A DNA stretch of 64,000 nt from Cercis canadensis (lineage: Eukaryota; Streptophyta; Magnoliopsida; Fabales; Fabaceae): the NCBI GenBank assembly GCA_003255065.1, contig QAOA01006013.1, forward strand, positions 62,265-126,264, in the 5' to 3' direction. Each line of letters opens with the position of its first letter. Positions within the stretch are counted from its first letter, which is position 1. The notes under the pieces are model-generated. The model had not been told where the DNA came from. It saw only the letters and a list, made by a program, of their open reading frames with translations, and made no database searches. This document shows positions 31,834 through 43,344 of the stretch, in pieces. A program made the translations under genes and the position numbers.

Positions 31834-33101
31834 GTCAGTGGATTTGTAATTCTATAAATGAAATGAATGGCCCACGCTGCAAACGCAATTTAGTACAGGT
31901 AGTTGCATATTGGAAATAAAGGACCTGCGGTCATGCGATCGATGCAAGGCCATGTGTGCAGCCTATAACTCTTAAGTCTTAACACATTCTTGCATACCTC
32001 TGATAAATGTGGGTAAATTTTGACCCCCTCTCTCTCTTTTCCGATGCACATTTGAACCTTTACCAATCAAAAGCAGGCATTACCAATTTGTTCCGTACCA
32101 TGTTTCATCATTTGCTTATACTGTGCCAGGTTTTGACTGAGTTCCTTTAGAATATACCTGGCAGGAATTAAAATAGACATAGAGTAGAAATTACACAACA
32201 TCCTTTTTTTAAAAAAAAATCCATATACATCTCTTGTTAAGAAGAAATTTAAGTTTGAAAGTGCTAGTTGTAATATAATGCTAAGCATTCAACAGAATAT
32301 AAGGCAGAAGCAATTTAAGTGACTAGTTCAAGTACAATAGTTTTTATACATTCACATCAGTCCTCAGCTATAAATCCAAGTAGTTTTATTTGTTTATTAT
32401 AATATATTTACATTACAAAATTATATATATTTATATCAACTATGAAAAGATAGTTTTTTTAGTCTTAGAAAGTTTAGGAGTATAATAAATTTAGAACTTT
32501 ATTGCTTGTAACTGAATTTTTCCAGGTTCAATATAATGTCTCTAAGTTATTTTCTCCTTTGGGACATACCCAAAGATATCTAACTTCTCTTTAATTTTCA
32601 CTGCTTTAATATGAAACATAAGTCAAGCAGCTAAAGACTTTTAAGTAACCAATCATTGGTTATGGTGTCAAATATTGAGATAAATAGTTCATAGTTGGAA
32701 TCTCAAGGCTCTCAACAGTTTCCCTGCCATTCCTGCAATGCTCCTATAGTAAAAGTAATGTTATATTTCAATGGAAGACATTATATTTCTGCAAAATTAA
32801 TTATATTTTTCGTTTCTATATTTATCAGCTTATCAAACCTGTATATCACCATAATTCGTGGGGCACTGGCCCCCCTTTGAATCCGTCCGTGAACCCAAGC
32901 CTCAATTCATGTGTCCTCTAGTGCAAATTGGATCTTACCCCCTCGTTCAATGTCGATTTCACCTAACTTTCAATCTCAACACAGACATCGTTAATAATAT
33001 TTATAGTATAAAGCAGCAGCAGTAGCATCTGGGATAGAGATCATTTGGCATTTGAGGAAATTCTTGTTAAAATGAAATGGTAAATTGACTACTCTAATTA
33101 A

Positions 33102-33585
33102 AGCAAAACAAGATGAACAATGATCAATTAATCTCATTCCTCAATGCCGGTGATCAATTAATCTCATTCCTCAATGCCGGTGATGGGTAATTGGTGATCT
33201 GTTCGGCGATGAAAAAGTTCACCCCTCATGGTCAAACTCATTTGTTATGAACCAAAAGAAAAAAAAAAGTCGATGATTATTAAGAAAATTAAATTTCATC
33301 ACTACAATCAATAGATGCTTTTAGAAAGGTTGGGGCCCTTAGAAAAAGTGTAAACAGGNAAGCAAAACAAGATGAACAATGATCAATTAATCTGACTCCT
33401 CAATGCCGGTGATGGGTAATTGGTGATCTGTTCGGCGATGAAAAAGTTCACCCCTCATGGTCAAACTCATTTGTTATGAACCAAAAGAAAAAAAAGTCGA
33501 TGATTATTAAGAAAATTAAATTTCATCACTACAATCAATAGATGCTTTTAGAAAGGTTGGGGCCCTTAGAAAAAGTGTAAACAGG
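33102..33585. repeat. Duplicated contig ends around an N
   Basis: A segment starting AGCAAAACAAGATGAACAAT occurs at 33102-33358 and again at 33360-33585, with a single N at 33359. The copies differ in that the first contains an extra tandem unit of about 31 bp (GATCAATTAATCTCATTCCT onward), a longer A run and one or two substitutions. This fits two allelic or overlapping contig ends left unmerged. Confidence 0.9.
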
Positions 33586-36178
33586 TCAGGCTAGCTGGGT
33601 GCGTCAAATTTTCTTTAGATATTTAGAGATGATTTGTCAATCTTGTTTCATGACTACGATAGTTTTGTTAAATTGATGATATAAATGATTCGAGAGTTTA
33701 AATTAATTGTAAAAGTTTTATGTATTATTATTATATTATTATTTCTATTAAAAAAATGACATTATCAATTAAAGTAAATAAGATTTTTACTAATAACGTT
33801 TGTATATATGATAACACATAATTTAATAATTATATAAAACTCATTTTATATTATTAATCAATTAAATTTTCATATTTTTTTGCCATGAATTAAATTTATA
33901 ATAAAAACTCATCTATGGGAAGTATCTTCTAGATTAAAAAATAATTATTATTAGATGCGTGAGTCATGTGAATGTGTGTGTTTAAATCTCTAGCTCGTGA
34001 TAAAATAAAATAAAAAACAAAAAAGAGAAAATGAACAATTGAAAAGCAGAATTCCTACTTAAAATCTCGAATTTAATTTCGATTTTACTGCCACCCTCTT
34101 TCCCGTACTCCTCCACATTTCCTAATAAGCTCTTGAGGCCAAGTCCCATGATCATTTAAATGGGATTGATCACTTGGAAAGCTGGAATTAATCCACTAAA
34201 TTCAACCAATCGTAAAAGGTGAGAGCTCAAAATCAAAGTTTGAACTTTGAAAGTTCAGTTGTCAAGAAACACAGCGAATCAGAAAAACAATATGCTTTCA
34301 TCGTATTATTTGTGGGTCAAAACAACAAAATGCTTTCTTTGTATATTAATTAAGTAGCTCGTATGAGAATTTTTTTTTTCTTTCCATTTTTTCTCTTTTG
34401 ATTATGGAAAAAGTTCTGCAATCACGACTGATAAGTGATAACCTCATCATCAATGTAGAGTGAGAGAGATAGGGGGGGCAATTTGGGGAATTTGGTACTT
34501 AGTAGATTAGTGATGGAAAATGTGGGACCACAGCGTATGGTAATATATGATCAAAGTAAAGTAACAGTGAGCTGTATAGACTTTATAATACCAACCACTC
34601 TGTACCTAATATCCTTGACATTACATAATATGGCTGGAGAAACGGTTCAACTAACATCTCTTCACCGGCGAAGTGTTATTTTGATTCTACTCTCTGCAAC
34701 CAACTTTTCAGGCTATTAAATTCCCAAACAAGTCCTAAACTTGATACTGATGAAGTCCCTGAACCAGTACTTAGCTACAGTGTGAAACTAGTTGAATTGA
34801 CACTCAACAGCTTTAACATGACCTCATCTATTAGGTTAGGCATTCATATGACTTGGTTTTTGCCGGTATTATGTAAGTTATAATTCAAAAGAAAAAAATA
34901 AATAAATAAAGCAAAAGGGTATACCTTTGCTTTCGTTTTGAAGCAAATAACAAGGTCAAACTTACAAAACTTTATTTAGAATATAAATGAGTTTTTTTTT
35001 CCTTATATTTTCGGTGCTTTGGTTTGGGGAACTGGTCATCCATAAAGGTATTCAAATATTCTTGTACACATATGTTTGAAACTTGGAAAGGGAAAAGACT
35101 TCAATGATTAATGAAGATGATAAGCATGCATGTTCATACAAGGGAAAATGCACAGCATCGGAGGAGTGAAGAGTGAAGATGTACTGAAGAAAGATGCAAC
35201 ACATTTGGAGGCTGAGTTAATGTATCAATAAGGGACTGACGCAGAGCTTGGCCCCCTAAATTTATATCAGAGAAATGTTCATAGGGTTGCCACCTCCTAA
35301 ATTTGGTTCGCTCTTAAATGCATTTGGACGCACATTGTGTTGTGCCGCCATGCCCCTCGCTTTTTGTACAGTGAACGTGCCAACATGCATAATATCTTTC
35401 TCAGTAACCACTATTTTTGTCAATCTATATTAAATATTTATGTGTAGATTAAATTGTTTCAATTTATTTGAGCTAATGCTTGTGATTAAAAGAAAAGTTT
35501 ATAACGTGAAAGTATTTTTTGTTTTAGGAAATATAATAAATTTTATTGTACTAATGAAGGAATGCCCAATGGTTAATATTGTTATAAATTTTGTTGAAAC
35601 GTAAATATTTCTTGAATAAAAATGCTGGTAATAAAATATTAAGCTATTTAGATATGTAAATTTGACTCAAAAAATAATTAACCACCACCAAAGAGAGTAC
35701 AACACTTATATCAAAAGGACCTTTTATTTTGTGTTGTGGGACTACACGATAATTTACATTATTTAACTAGGTCAATTGATTATATCTATAAAGTATTGTT
35801 GATGAAATTGTTTTCATGGAAGGCTGAAAGGGGGGACGAACATCAGGGCCCAATTCCTTGGGCTGTATCTTTTGTTGTTTTGCTGAGAATTCCTTGGACC
35901 TTGGCCTTCGTCATAAATAAACAAATAAAAAAGAAAGAAAGAAAGGAATCTCAAAAAAATTCCCACCAAGTCGTCAAAGAAATACTCATACTTTATTATT
36001 AGAGAGAGACAAACGGTAATTCATACTTGCAAGTTCTCAATCCATAGACAAACTTACTTAACCACACTAGCTAGGTAGGCGATTATGGGGAAAAGGCAAA
36101 ACTTAGAACATATATAGATACGGCTGCATATATATATATAATATGACTTTTTTCGAGAAAAGGAAGAAGCCTAGGCAT

Positions 36179-37925
36179 TCAAATCCTGGAATCCAAAGCC
36201 ATGATGGTACTGAGATTCATGGGGTGCATGTACTCCGTGGAGCCCGTCAGAATCTGCTGGACTATGATCCTGCTAGCTTTCTCGGATGGATGGAATGGAT
36301 CCCAAAACGCATATATGTCTCGATTTGGGCACAAGTTTGAAAGTGGTGTACACAGTCCAACACCGTTGTATGGGCCTTGCCCACAGCAAGCCACCTTTGA
36401 TGTAACAAACCCTGCAGGCCAAATAAATAAAAGTTTTCATTTTTCAAATCAAAATGGAACCCCATTAGCAAAAGTGGAAAAAAAAAAAAATGTAAATTTT
36501 AGGCCTGTAGCATGTTAGTTACCATATGCTTGAGGGTTGGTGATGAAATCCATGTGCATTTGATAGGCATTAGCAGCAATAAAAGCGTCCTCACCGATCT
36601 CCTGGTTAAGACTCTTGATCATGTCAACGAGTTGGGGATTGTACAAGGACGCAGCTCTCTGCAGTTCAACGTCGCAATCACCAGTTCTGCTCCTCATAGC
36701 TAATTCTGCCGGAACACACCCCATTGGCCCCGTTCCCGTAACAAGAACCCTACGAACTCCCAAATCATACATCCTCTGTGTATACAATTACAATTACAAT
36801 TAATTAGGCTGTGTAAGCAAGTTGCCTAATTTGAATTTGGTAATGAAATAATATTAGGATGTATATATATAAAAAATTAAGAATAGGTTGGTAGCTCGGG
36901 ACATAATTACTGTGTCTCAAATAGTGCATTGAATAGGATGTGAAAGCGACAAAAACAATTTTGGTATGCCACACCAACTAAATCTCTCTTTGCATGGACA
37001 CACTCCCTCCCTCCCTCACAAACATGCATCAGCATTAACGTACAAGCTTTGGATTTGACGCATTGCAATTTATTGAGTTCAGAGGAAACAAAAGGGATAA
37101 AGAAATACCTTGAGAACTTTGCGGTACTCAGATATGATATATCGGACGTAGTCTGGGAGAGAAAATTGGCGAGATCTTGCTGAGTAGGGCACCAAGTAGT
37201 AATTGTTGACAAAATCGTTACCTCCAAGAGTGATGAGGACGAGTGCTTGGTTTACTACTTCCCGGGCATTCTCTGCACCAATGTGTGCACTCAATCTTTC
37301 CTGGTAATGTTCGAAAAGCTTCAACTGCTTGTAGATGTGGATTATGTGCAGCTGCAAAAAAAAATTATATTCGAGACCAAAAGCTTTAGGATATCTGTTT
37401 TTATATTATTTGCATTGGAAAATTTTCCCTAATAAAAATTAAGTTACAAGCAACTTACAAATTGAAATCCGGTATCATTGAGGATGCCGATGCCAGCGGA
37501 AGCAAAATTCGCACCATTTAGAAGCTTCTTTCCGATTAGTAGAGGACTCAAATACGGCAGAGTAGGCTCTAAGCCAAGTTGCTCACCTGCGATTCAATGG
37601 TAAGAATTAAGAAACAAAGTAAAGATAAATTAATGGTAGCTGATTGATTTGGAAAATGTGAGAAATATTTTTGCACATGCATACTGATTAAGTCAGGGAT
37701 GTTTAGGCCGTTAGAGAAACGTCCAGTGGGTCTGTGTGTTGGGTAGTCAATGCCATAGGGAGGAGCATCTGCGCGTGCAGTGGTTGCTAAGAAATCATTG
37801 TTGCCGCTGTCAACCAGGGAATCACCGAAAATAAAGAAAGCCCGTTTTGGTTGAGCAGAAACAAACCCCGAAGCCAGAACCAAGCTTGTTATTACACAGA
37901 AACAAAATACCCAAGAGCTAGCCAT
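36179..37925 (-). CDS. GDSL esterase/lipase, tandem copy 3 (LTL1-like)
   Basis: Five exons (minus): 37685-37925, 37459-37586, 37109-37351, 36523-36775 and 36179-36411, encoding 365 residues. The signal peptide is [20 protein letters not shown]. The catalytic set is complete: Ser in [13 protein letters not shown], Gly in NFASAGIG, Asn in [11 protein letters not shown], Asp/His in [12 protein letters not shown]. The start is the ATG at 37925; an extra upstream Met in some translations is a GTG codon. Copy 3 differs most from the others in block I (FIFGDS) and in the exon-3 helices ([20 protein letters not shown]), suggesting it split earlier from copies 1 and 2. Confidence 0.92.
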
Positions 37926-40320
37926 CACTGCCTTAATTTTCTTCTGCTAACTAGCTAGTGATGACTGATGATTAAACAAGATATATGTATGTGATGACTA
38001 ACTCGTGGTTTGCACTAGTGAAGGAACAAGAGGGCTTTATATAAGGTTTTGGATTGACATTGTAGACATACAGTCATAAATGTCTTCTTCTACCACCACT
38101 CCAGATTTAAAGCAAACCGCCGAATCAAGAAGCAGCAAGTACATCAAATAATTGATCGTTTCATATGGTAGATTACTTACCACACTGGCTGACCATTCCT
38201 GGATTTCACAAAATATCATTCTTCGTATCAAATAAACAGATTGGGGTCCGCCAACCCCCACTCTGTCACTCATTACTAGCCGTAAGTGTACTAGAAAATA
38301 TATACAAATAATATTAGACTATATATAGGGATTCCTCGAATGCAATATTAATTGAACTTTTCAAATTTACCACCTACATATACGAGAGTTGGCAGTTTTG
38401 ACAAGCCACAGTATTTTAATTCTTACTCATTCGTAACTGTGTGCAAGTGCTGATGTGATATCATGTTCAGAGTAACTACATAGTTAAAATAGGGATAGAT
38501 CCAAGAGCAGGTGACGTCCAAGTGTTGATAATATTTACGACTATTTCAGGCAAGATTGATGGCTTAAATTCTGCTCTGCCAGCTTCGGTGTCAACCTAGT
38601 TTTGGACCTTATTTGTTGCGATATCACTGACCCATTGCTGTGTACGACGCATCAAATTCTTGCCTCTCAATTATCATAGCGCTAATCTTATAACATAAAA
38701 GCCATCCAGACCTAATTGTATATATCACTTTCTGTATCTAGTTTCAAAATCACAAGCATCAGCCATTCAACCACACTTTGGGTATTCATTCATGTTCGCC
38801 GACACGGGGATGACGTCTAGTTTTTTAGTCAAGATTAATCATATAATACTCTATCAATTCTATTAACCAATTCATTGACTTACAAATTTTGATAGTTTGA
38901 TTAGAAATATTACCTTAGTCGCTTAAAAGGTTTGCTACTTTCCATGAATTATATTAATGATTGAAACTGTCTCTTTTTGCCAAATCCCAAGAGATCCATA
39001 TTGTTTCTATTGTAGTTTTTTCTTTTTTTCCTTGCATGGAAGCCCAAACTTTAAGCAGTGGTACGTAATATCTCTGGCGTGCGCCTAAAATCTCGGACAA
39101 GGATAGAATATTAAGGAATAAATAAAAGCAAACATCCAGAAAGACCTGTGCCTAATTTTCCGGATATTTATGACTAATCATTGAGGTTTCCTAAATCTCT
39201 ATTGTCGCTCTCGTAACTTGGTTTATGGAAGAAATTATCTATTATTCTCTTTTAACTGAACACGTTCTAGTCTTCTAGAGAAATACATGGTTTTCTCTAA
39301 TAACGATTCAGTTAAGAAGTGGGGACTAAGAGGAGATAGATGATGTACACGTGATCAATATAAATGGGGTGGGTCTCTCCCACAGCTACCCCAATCTCAC
39401 TCACTGGCTTTTGTTTTTCTTGTGGTTAAAACAAAACAGTACTTGCAATTTGCAACGCACAACTTTGCAAAACACATGTATGTTTTTTCCTTTTTCTTTT
39501 ACGCTGTGTAGAATATAATATGAGTAGCTTATGGCGACTCTGATCTCGGAAGAACGACGTGTCAAACAGAATCCTCCGTTCATTCAATCCTTCAGTTTGT
39601 CACTTTTTTAGCACAGAAATTTTTTTCTCATTGAACTTGGCCACTGCCGCAACTCAAGTCCCTGAAACACGGTAAAAGATGTATTGTTTTTTTACTCCTT
39701 TTTTACTACTATGATCAGCTTCCAGCTTCCAAGTGATGATCTCTTTTTAATGACCATACATATGCATTAAAATGCATCGATAAACTGAGACCTATCACCA
39801 CTGTAAATCAAATTGATACTAACGTCTATACAAGATGGATGGCTTTCAGGATTAACATAGGAACCAATCAAATACATGAAATGGCCGAAAAATATTCAGG
39901 TAATTTTAAGAGCATACGTTAATTTTACAAAACTTATTAAGATATTGTTGCATCACAATTATACACATGCTGATACCCTTACCCCATACAGCCATACTGA
40001 TACACAACTAGAGACTGAAAACTGAAATAGAAAAACTATTTAACATTGTAGATACCTAGGACTATGAGCACATTTTATACACATATATATTGATTCTTAG
40101 GTTGTCTTTAGATGGAGAAGTAATTTATTAAAAAAATATTTTTAAAAGAATACTAGAAAACTTTTAAAAATTATAATAAGCTATATATAATTAGAAAGGA
40201 GCACATATTTTAAGAAAACTTCTCTATCAAAAGGGATTCATAAATAGCATGCATGTGCTTTTTACTCTCAAAGATTGAAATTAAATTAAGGATACGAGTT
40301 AAAGTGTGAAGGCACATGTG
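37926..40320. other. GDSL-3 promoter and DREB 3' flank
   Basis: The left end is the GDSL-3 promoter and leader. The remainder is AT-rich with no exon, repeat or RNA gene that I can support. Confidence 0.5.
38035..38043 (-). promoter_or_regulatory. TATA box of GDSL copy 3
   Basis: TATATAAAG lies about 115 bp upstream of the start codon, similar to the spacing in copy 2. It is assigned by motif and position. Confidence 0.5.
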
Positions 40321-40893
40321 CTAGTTGCCGAAAGGAAGTTGCAATAATCCATTCCAATCCTTAAGCTCTTGATCAAATGTGTGATTGGGTTCCACAAAAT
40401 CAGTAATCCAGGTGAGAGTAGGTGGTTGACGGTCCAAAGTCTCCCAGAGCACCGCTTTGGTGATGTCCCCAACTCCAAGCACCGAAGTGGTTGTTGTCTC
40501 GTCGGAGATGAATAAGGTCGGGGAAGCAGCATCTGTAGGCATCTGAATCTCAACTCCTTCGCTAGCGGCACCGGGTGCACAAGAGGGTGATGGGTCGTGG
40601 TCGTGGCTTGCTGGTAAATTGAGCTTAGCAGAGGAGCCATAAAGCTTTCTAGCTGCTTCATCATAAGCAAGTGCTGCTTCAATGGAGGTGTTAAAAATGC
40701 CAAGCCAAAGCCTAGCCCCACGGTTCGGCTCTCGTAATTCGGCCACCCATTTTCCCCAAGTCCTCTGTCTCATTCCTCTGTAAGTGCACAGCGCATTCTC
40801 TGGACCCCCTTTCCCTTTCATGCTCCCTTTTCTTGACCGCCCCTTTCTTGCTCTATTTCCCACTTCTTCTAATTTCACTTTCTTAATGTCCAT
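40321..40893 (-). CDS. AP2/ERF transcription factor, DREB2-type
   Basis: This intronless gene encodes 190 residues. A basic N-terminus ([20 protein letters not shown]) leads into KGKGGPEN, a motif typical of DREB2 proteins just before the AP2 domain. The single AP2 domain (about residues 38-95) runs [19 protein letters not shown] through [20 protein letters not shown]. It carries Val and Glu at the two positions (14 and 19) that distinguish DREB from ERF proteins. The domain binds DRE/CRT elements (A/GCCGAC core) in drought, heat and salt responses. The C-terminal half is acidic and serine-rich, a likely activation region. I used the ATG at 40893; the frame extends upstream only from a GTG. 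DREB2D or a close relative is the best guess. Confidence 0.9.
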   Translation of the reverse strand: MDIKKVKLEEVGNRARKGRSRKGSMKGKGGPENALCTYRGMRQRTWGKWVAELREPNRGARLWLGIFNTSIEAALAYDEAARKLYGSSAKLNLPASHDHDPSPSCAPGAASEGVEIQMPTDAASPTLFISDETTTTSVLGVGDITKAVLWETLDRQPPTLTWITDFVEPNHTFDQELKDWNGLLQLPFGN

Positions 40894-40948
40894 GTTTTTC
40901 ACTCCTCGATTCCCTCTCGCTAAGTACACACTTGCCTTTGTATCTACT

Positions 40949-40957
40949 TATAAATAG
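40949..40957 (-). promoter_or_regulatory. TATA box of the DREB gene
   Basis: TATTTATAA on the minus strand lies about 55 bp upstream of the start codon, implying a short leader. It is called from motif and position. Confidence 0.5.
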
Positions 40958-43164
40958 CTAGCTTTGGAACATCAATTAATTAGATCATGTTAATGTAAGC
41001 GAAGGAATGCTTCCATCTGAGCCTCAATTCATGTATATTGAGTGTAAGCGGGCACTTGGAAAGCCAGAGATTGGTTGTTGAGTGGGTATGACCCAACGAA
41101 GAACAATACGTGTCTTCACAGTTGCAGAGTACTTCGGCCTGAAGAAACACGGTGAGGGTGAAATTGATGATGATGATGCTGATGTGAGCTCATCCTGTTC
41201 CTGTTTTCTTGGGATATCATATCCACTTGTATAACTCAGAGCGACTCCTTAGAAAGGATGAGTGTCACTAAGCTTATAGCCTTACACGGAGTGATAGCCA
41301 CATGGTGGTCGTTTGGATCAAACACAAATAGTCCATTTGCTTGGAAGGAACGTAACCGGTTACACTTACACCTCTATAAATAAATTATTGTCAAACTCGT
41401 GCTTTAAATTGTCCGCATTCCGCAGCACAACACCATTAAACAATTGTTATATTTTAAAACTTGCACCATTATTAGTCATTTTTATATGAATTTACAAAAT
41501 TTAACTTAGTTATTTACAAAAAAACAATTTAAATGTTAAACCACTAAAGTTTAGTTAGATATATTATAATCCATTTAGTTTGGACCTAATTAATTCAATA
41601 TTATAACAGTTTCTATATGAAAACTTGTTTTGGAGACTCCCTGCCACCACTCCACTTTGGGACTTGATGATTTTTTGTATCTCTTTTATTTATGAGTGGT
41701 TTTTTTGTACTCGATTTATTTTTGTTGCAAATGACCTATTGTTAGAAAAATTAAATAATGGGTTTAACAAGAAATGCACATTTTTTACACATCTTCAAAA
41801 TTAAGAGAATGTTACTTTTATTATATCACTCTGGTTACACCACTTTTACACCGAGGTCTATAGTTAAGATTTAATAAGAAAAAAGTTCAAGTGGATTAAC
41901 GCAAAAGTGTTTGTAAACTATGTATTTTACAGGTGTTGGCTAGTTAGGAATTAATTTTGTTTCTTAGCAAAAATATCATTTTCATTGTAACTAACTCAAG
42001 TATTTATAAATCATATAAGCACACATATATACTACAATATGACTAGTCACGAATCTCTTTTAAATCTGAGATCCCAAATTAAATTCCTAATATTTTTAAT
42101 TAGAAAATTTAGCTTTGGTTATCTAAATGACAAAAAAAAAGATACTTATAAATCACTTTGTAATTATAAAAAGGAGTCATTGACTAAAAAGGAAAGAAAA
42201 TAAAATCTAATTAAGGAAAAGAATTAAGAACGTCTAGCATTTGATATTTTAAAAAATATTTTTACATTATCAAGTGTCAAATATCCGTAGATAAAAAATA
42301 ATAAGCTAAAAAATATGATTTTTTTTAGGAGGTTTCTTAGATATTTTTAATATTTATGTAATATGTCATATTACATGAGATTAGCCAATATGGGAATGAC
42401 ACATGTACAAATTAATTATTTTTAAATTTATTTGAGAAAATAAAATAAATTATATTTATATTTAATAAAATATAAAAATTATGTATGCTTGCCACATCAG
42501 TGTAGTATGACATACTCATGTAGTATCATAGAATCTCCATTTTTTTTAATTTCATAAAACTAAAAAAACTTATTTACCATCATATAAATGTGATAGTATG
42601 ATTAATTAAAGTATAACGTATAAAATATATATATTTATTTATTTATTTTACTACAACAATATAATTATTTTTTGAGAATAAAAGTGTATAAGAATAAATT
42701 TTTTAACTCTTTCTTGCTAATGTATAAAATATTTCTTTTTTCTTTTGCTAAAAGTATAATATGATTTTTTTTTTCGCTAAATGAGAAACTGAAAATGTTG
42801 TTGTGATCAAGTGAATGTACTGGCCCAGTTAGCAAAAGAATTAAGGCCGATATTTTAGGGTTATTTATAGGCCCATCGTTACGATTGCCGACATTCCTCA
42901 ATCCCCTTTATTAGGCCGAAGTCTTATGCTGACGAAGGAAAAGAGGCGTCTTCTGAGATGCCCATTCCCCTTTGGAAGGTGAAAGCCCAATCTTTTTCGC
43001 TATCTTTGTTAGGAACACGAGCCTCAACAATATTGTTTTTGTAGAAATCGAAAAAAGAGGATGCAGGCCTCAACAACCTCAACCCTATCGAATCTCTGAT
43101 CCAAACTTGGACAAGTCTGTCTACCTTCCCTCCTCGTTTGGAAGAAAAGAAAAAAAACACGAAA

Positions 43165-43221
43165 ATGCTTGATCAATCATCTTCTAACTCTTTCTCAGTA
43201 GTCTCACACAGCATCTGCTAA
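43165..43221 (+). CDS. Candidate upstream ORF 1 in the GCN1 leader (18 codons)
   Basis: ATG at 43165 opens an 18-codon frame (MLDQSSSNSFSVVSHSIC) that closes at TAA 124 bp before the GCN1 start. Whether it is in the mRNA depends on the transcription start, which I cannot see. Confidence 0.35.
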   Translation: MLDQSSSNSFSVVSHSIC

Positions 43222-43229
43222 AACCCTAA
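43220..43229 (+). promoter_or_regulatory. Telo-box (AAACCCTAA) in the GCN1 leader
   Basis: AAAACCCTAA lies about 115 bp upstream of the GCN1 start. This element is enriched near the transcription start of plant translation and ribosome genes, which suits GCN1. Confidence 0.5.
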
Positions 43230-43240
43230 CCATTCACCTG

Positions 43241-43249
43241 ATGAAGTGA
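43241..43249 (+). CDS. Candidate minimal upstream ORF 2 in the GCN1 leader (ATG-AAG-stop)
   Basis: ATGAAGTGA lies 96 bp before the GCN1 start. Very short uORFs can reduce initiation at the main start. The call is positional only. Confidence 0.3.
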   Translation: MK

Positions 43250-43344
43250 AACCCTGTGCAGTGCAGTAGGAGTATTATTTGCTTTCATAATCTGAGTCCG
43301 AGCTCCACATTTCCAGTTGGATACCTGGATCTTCTTGTTTTCTA

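Larger units (their letters stand above)
31710..36178. other. Intergenic region between GDSL copies 2 and 3
   Basis: This 4.5-kb AT-rich region holds the GDSL-2 promoter at its left end, an N-flanked duplication at 33.1-33.6 kb, and nothing else I can identify. A few ORFs of 60-90 codons (34483-34719, 35736-36002) lack domains and splice support. Confidence 0.55.
40894..43344. other. Divergent intergenic region between DREB and GCN1
   Basis: This is a shared upstream region for two divergently transcribed genes. The middle (41.4-42.9 kb) is very AT-rich. A GC-richer patch at about 41.0-41.25 kb is open in short frames on both strands but matches no protein I know. The right end is the GCN1 leader with a telo-box and two short upstream ORFs. 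There is no RNA gene or recognisable transposon. Confidence 0.55.

Noticed and set aside
34483-36002. Two plus-strand ORFs (78 and 88 codons) between GDSL copies 2 and 3
   Set aside because: There is no homology, and no splice or promoter context; the second ends in low-complexity Lys-rich sequence.
40997-41250. GC-richer patch upstream of the DREB gene that is open in short frames
   Set aside because: I could not match it to any protein on either strand; it may be promoter or decayed sequence.
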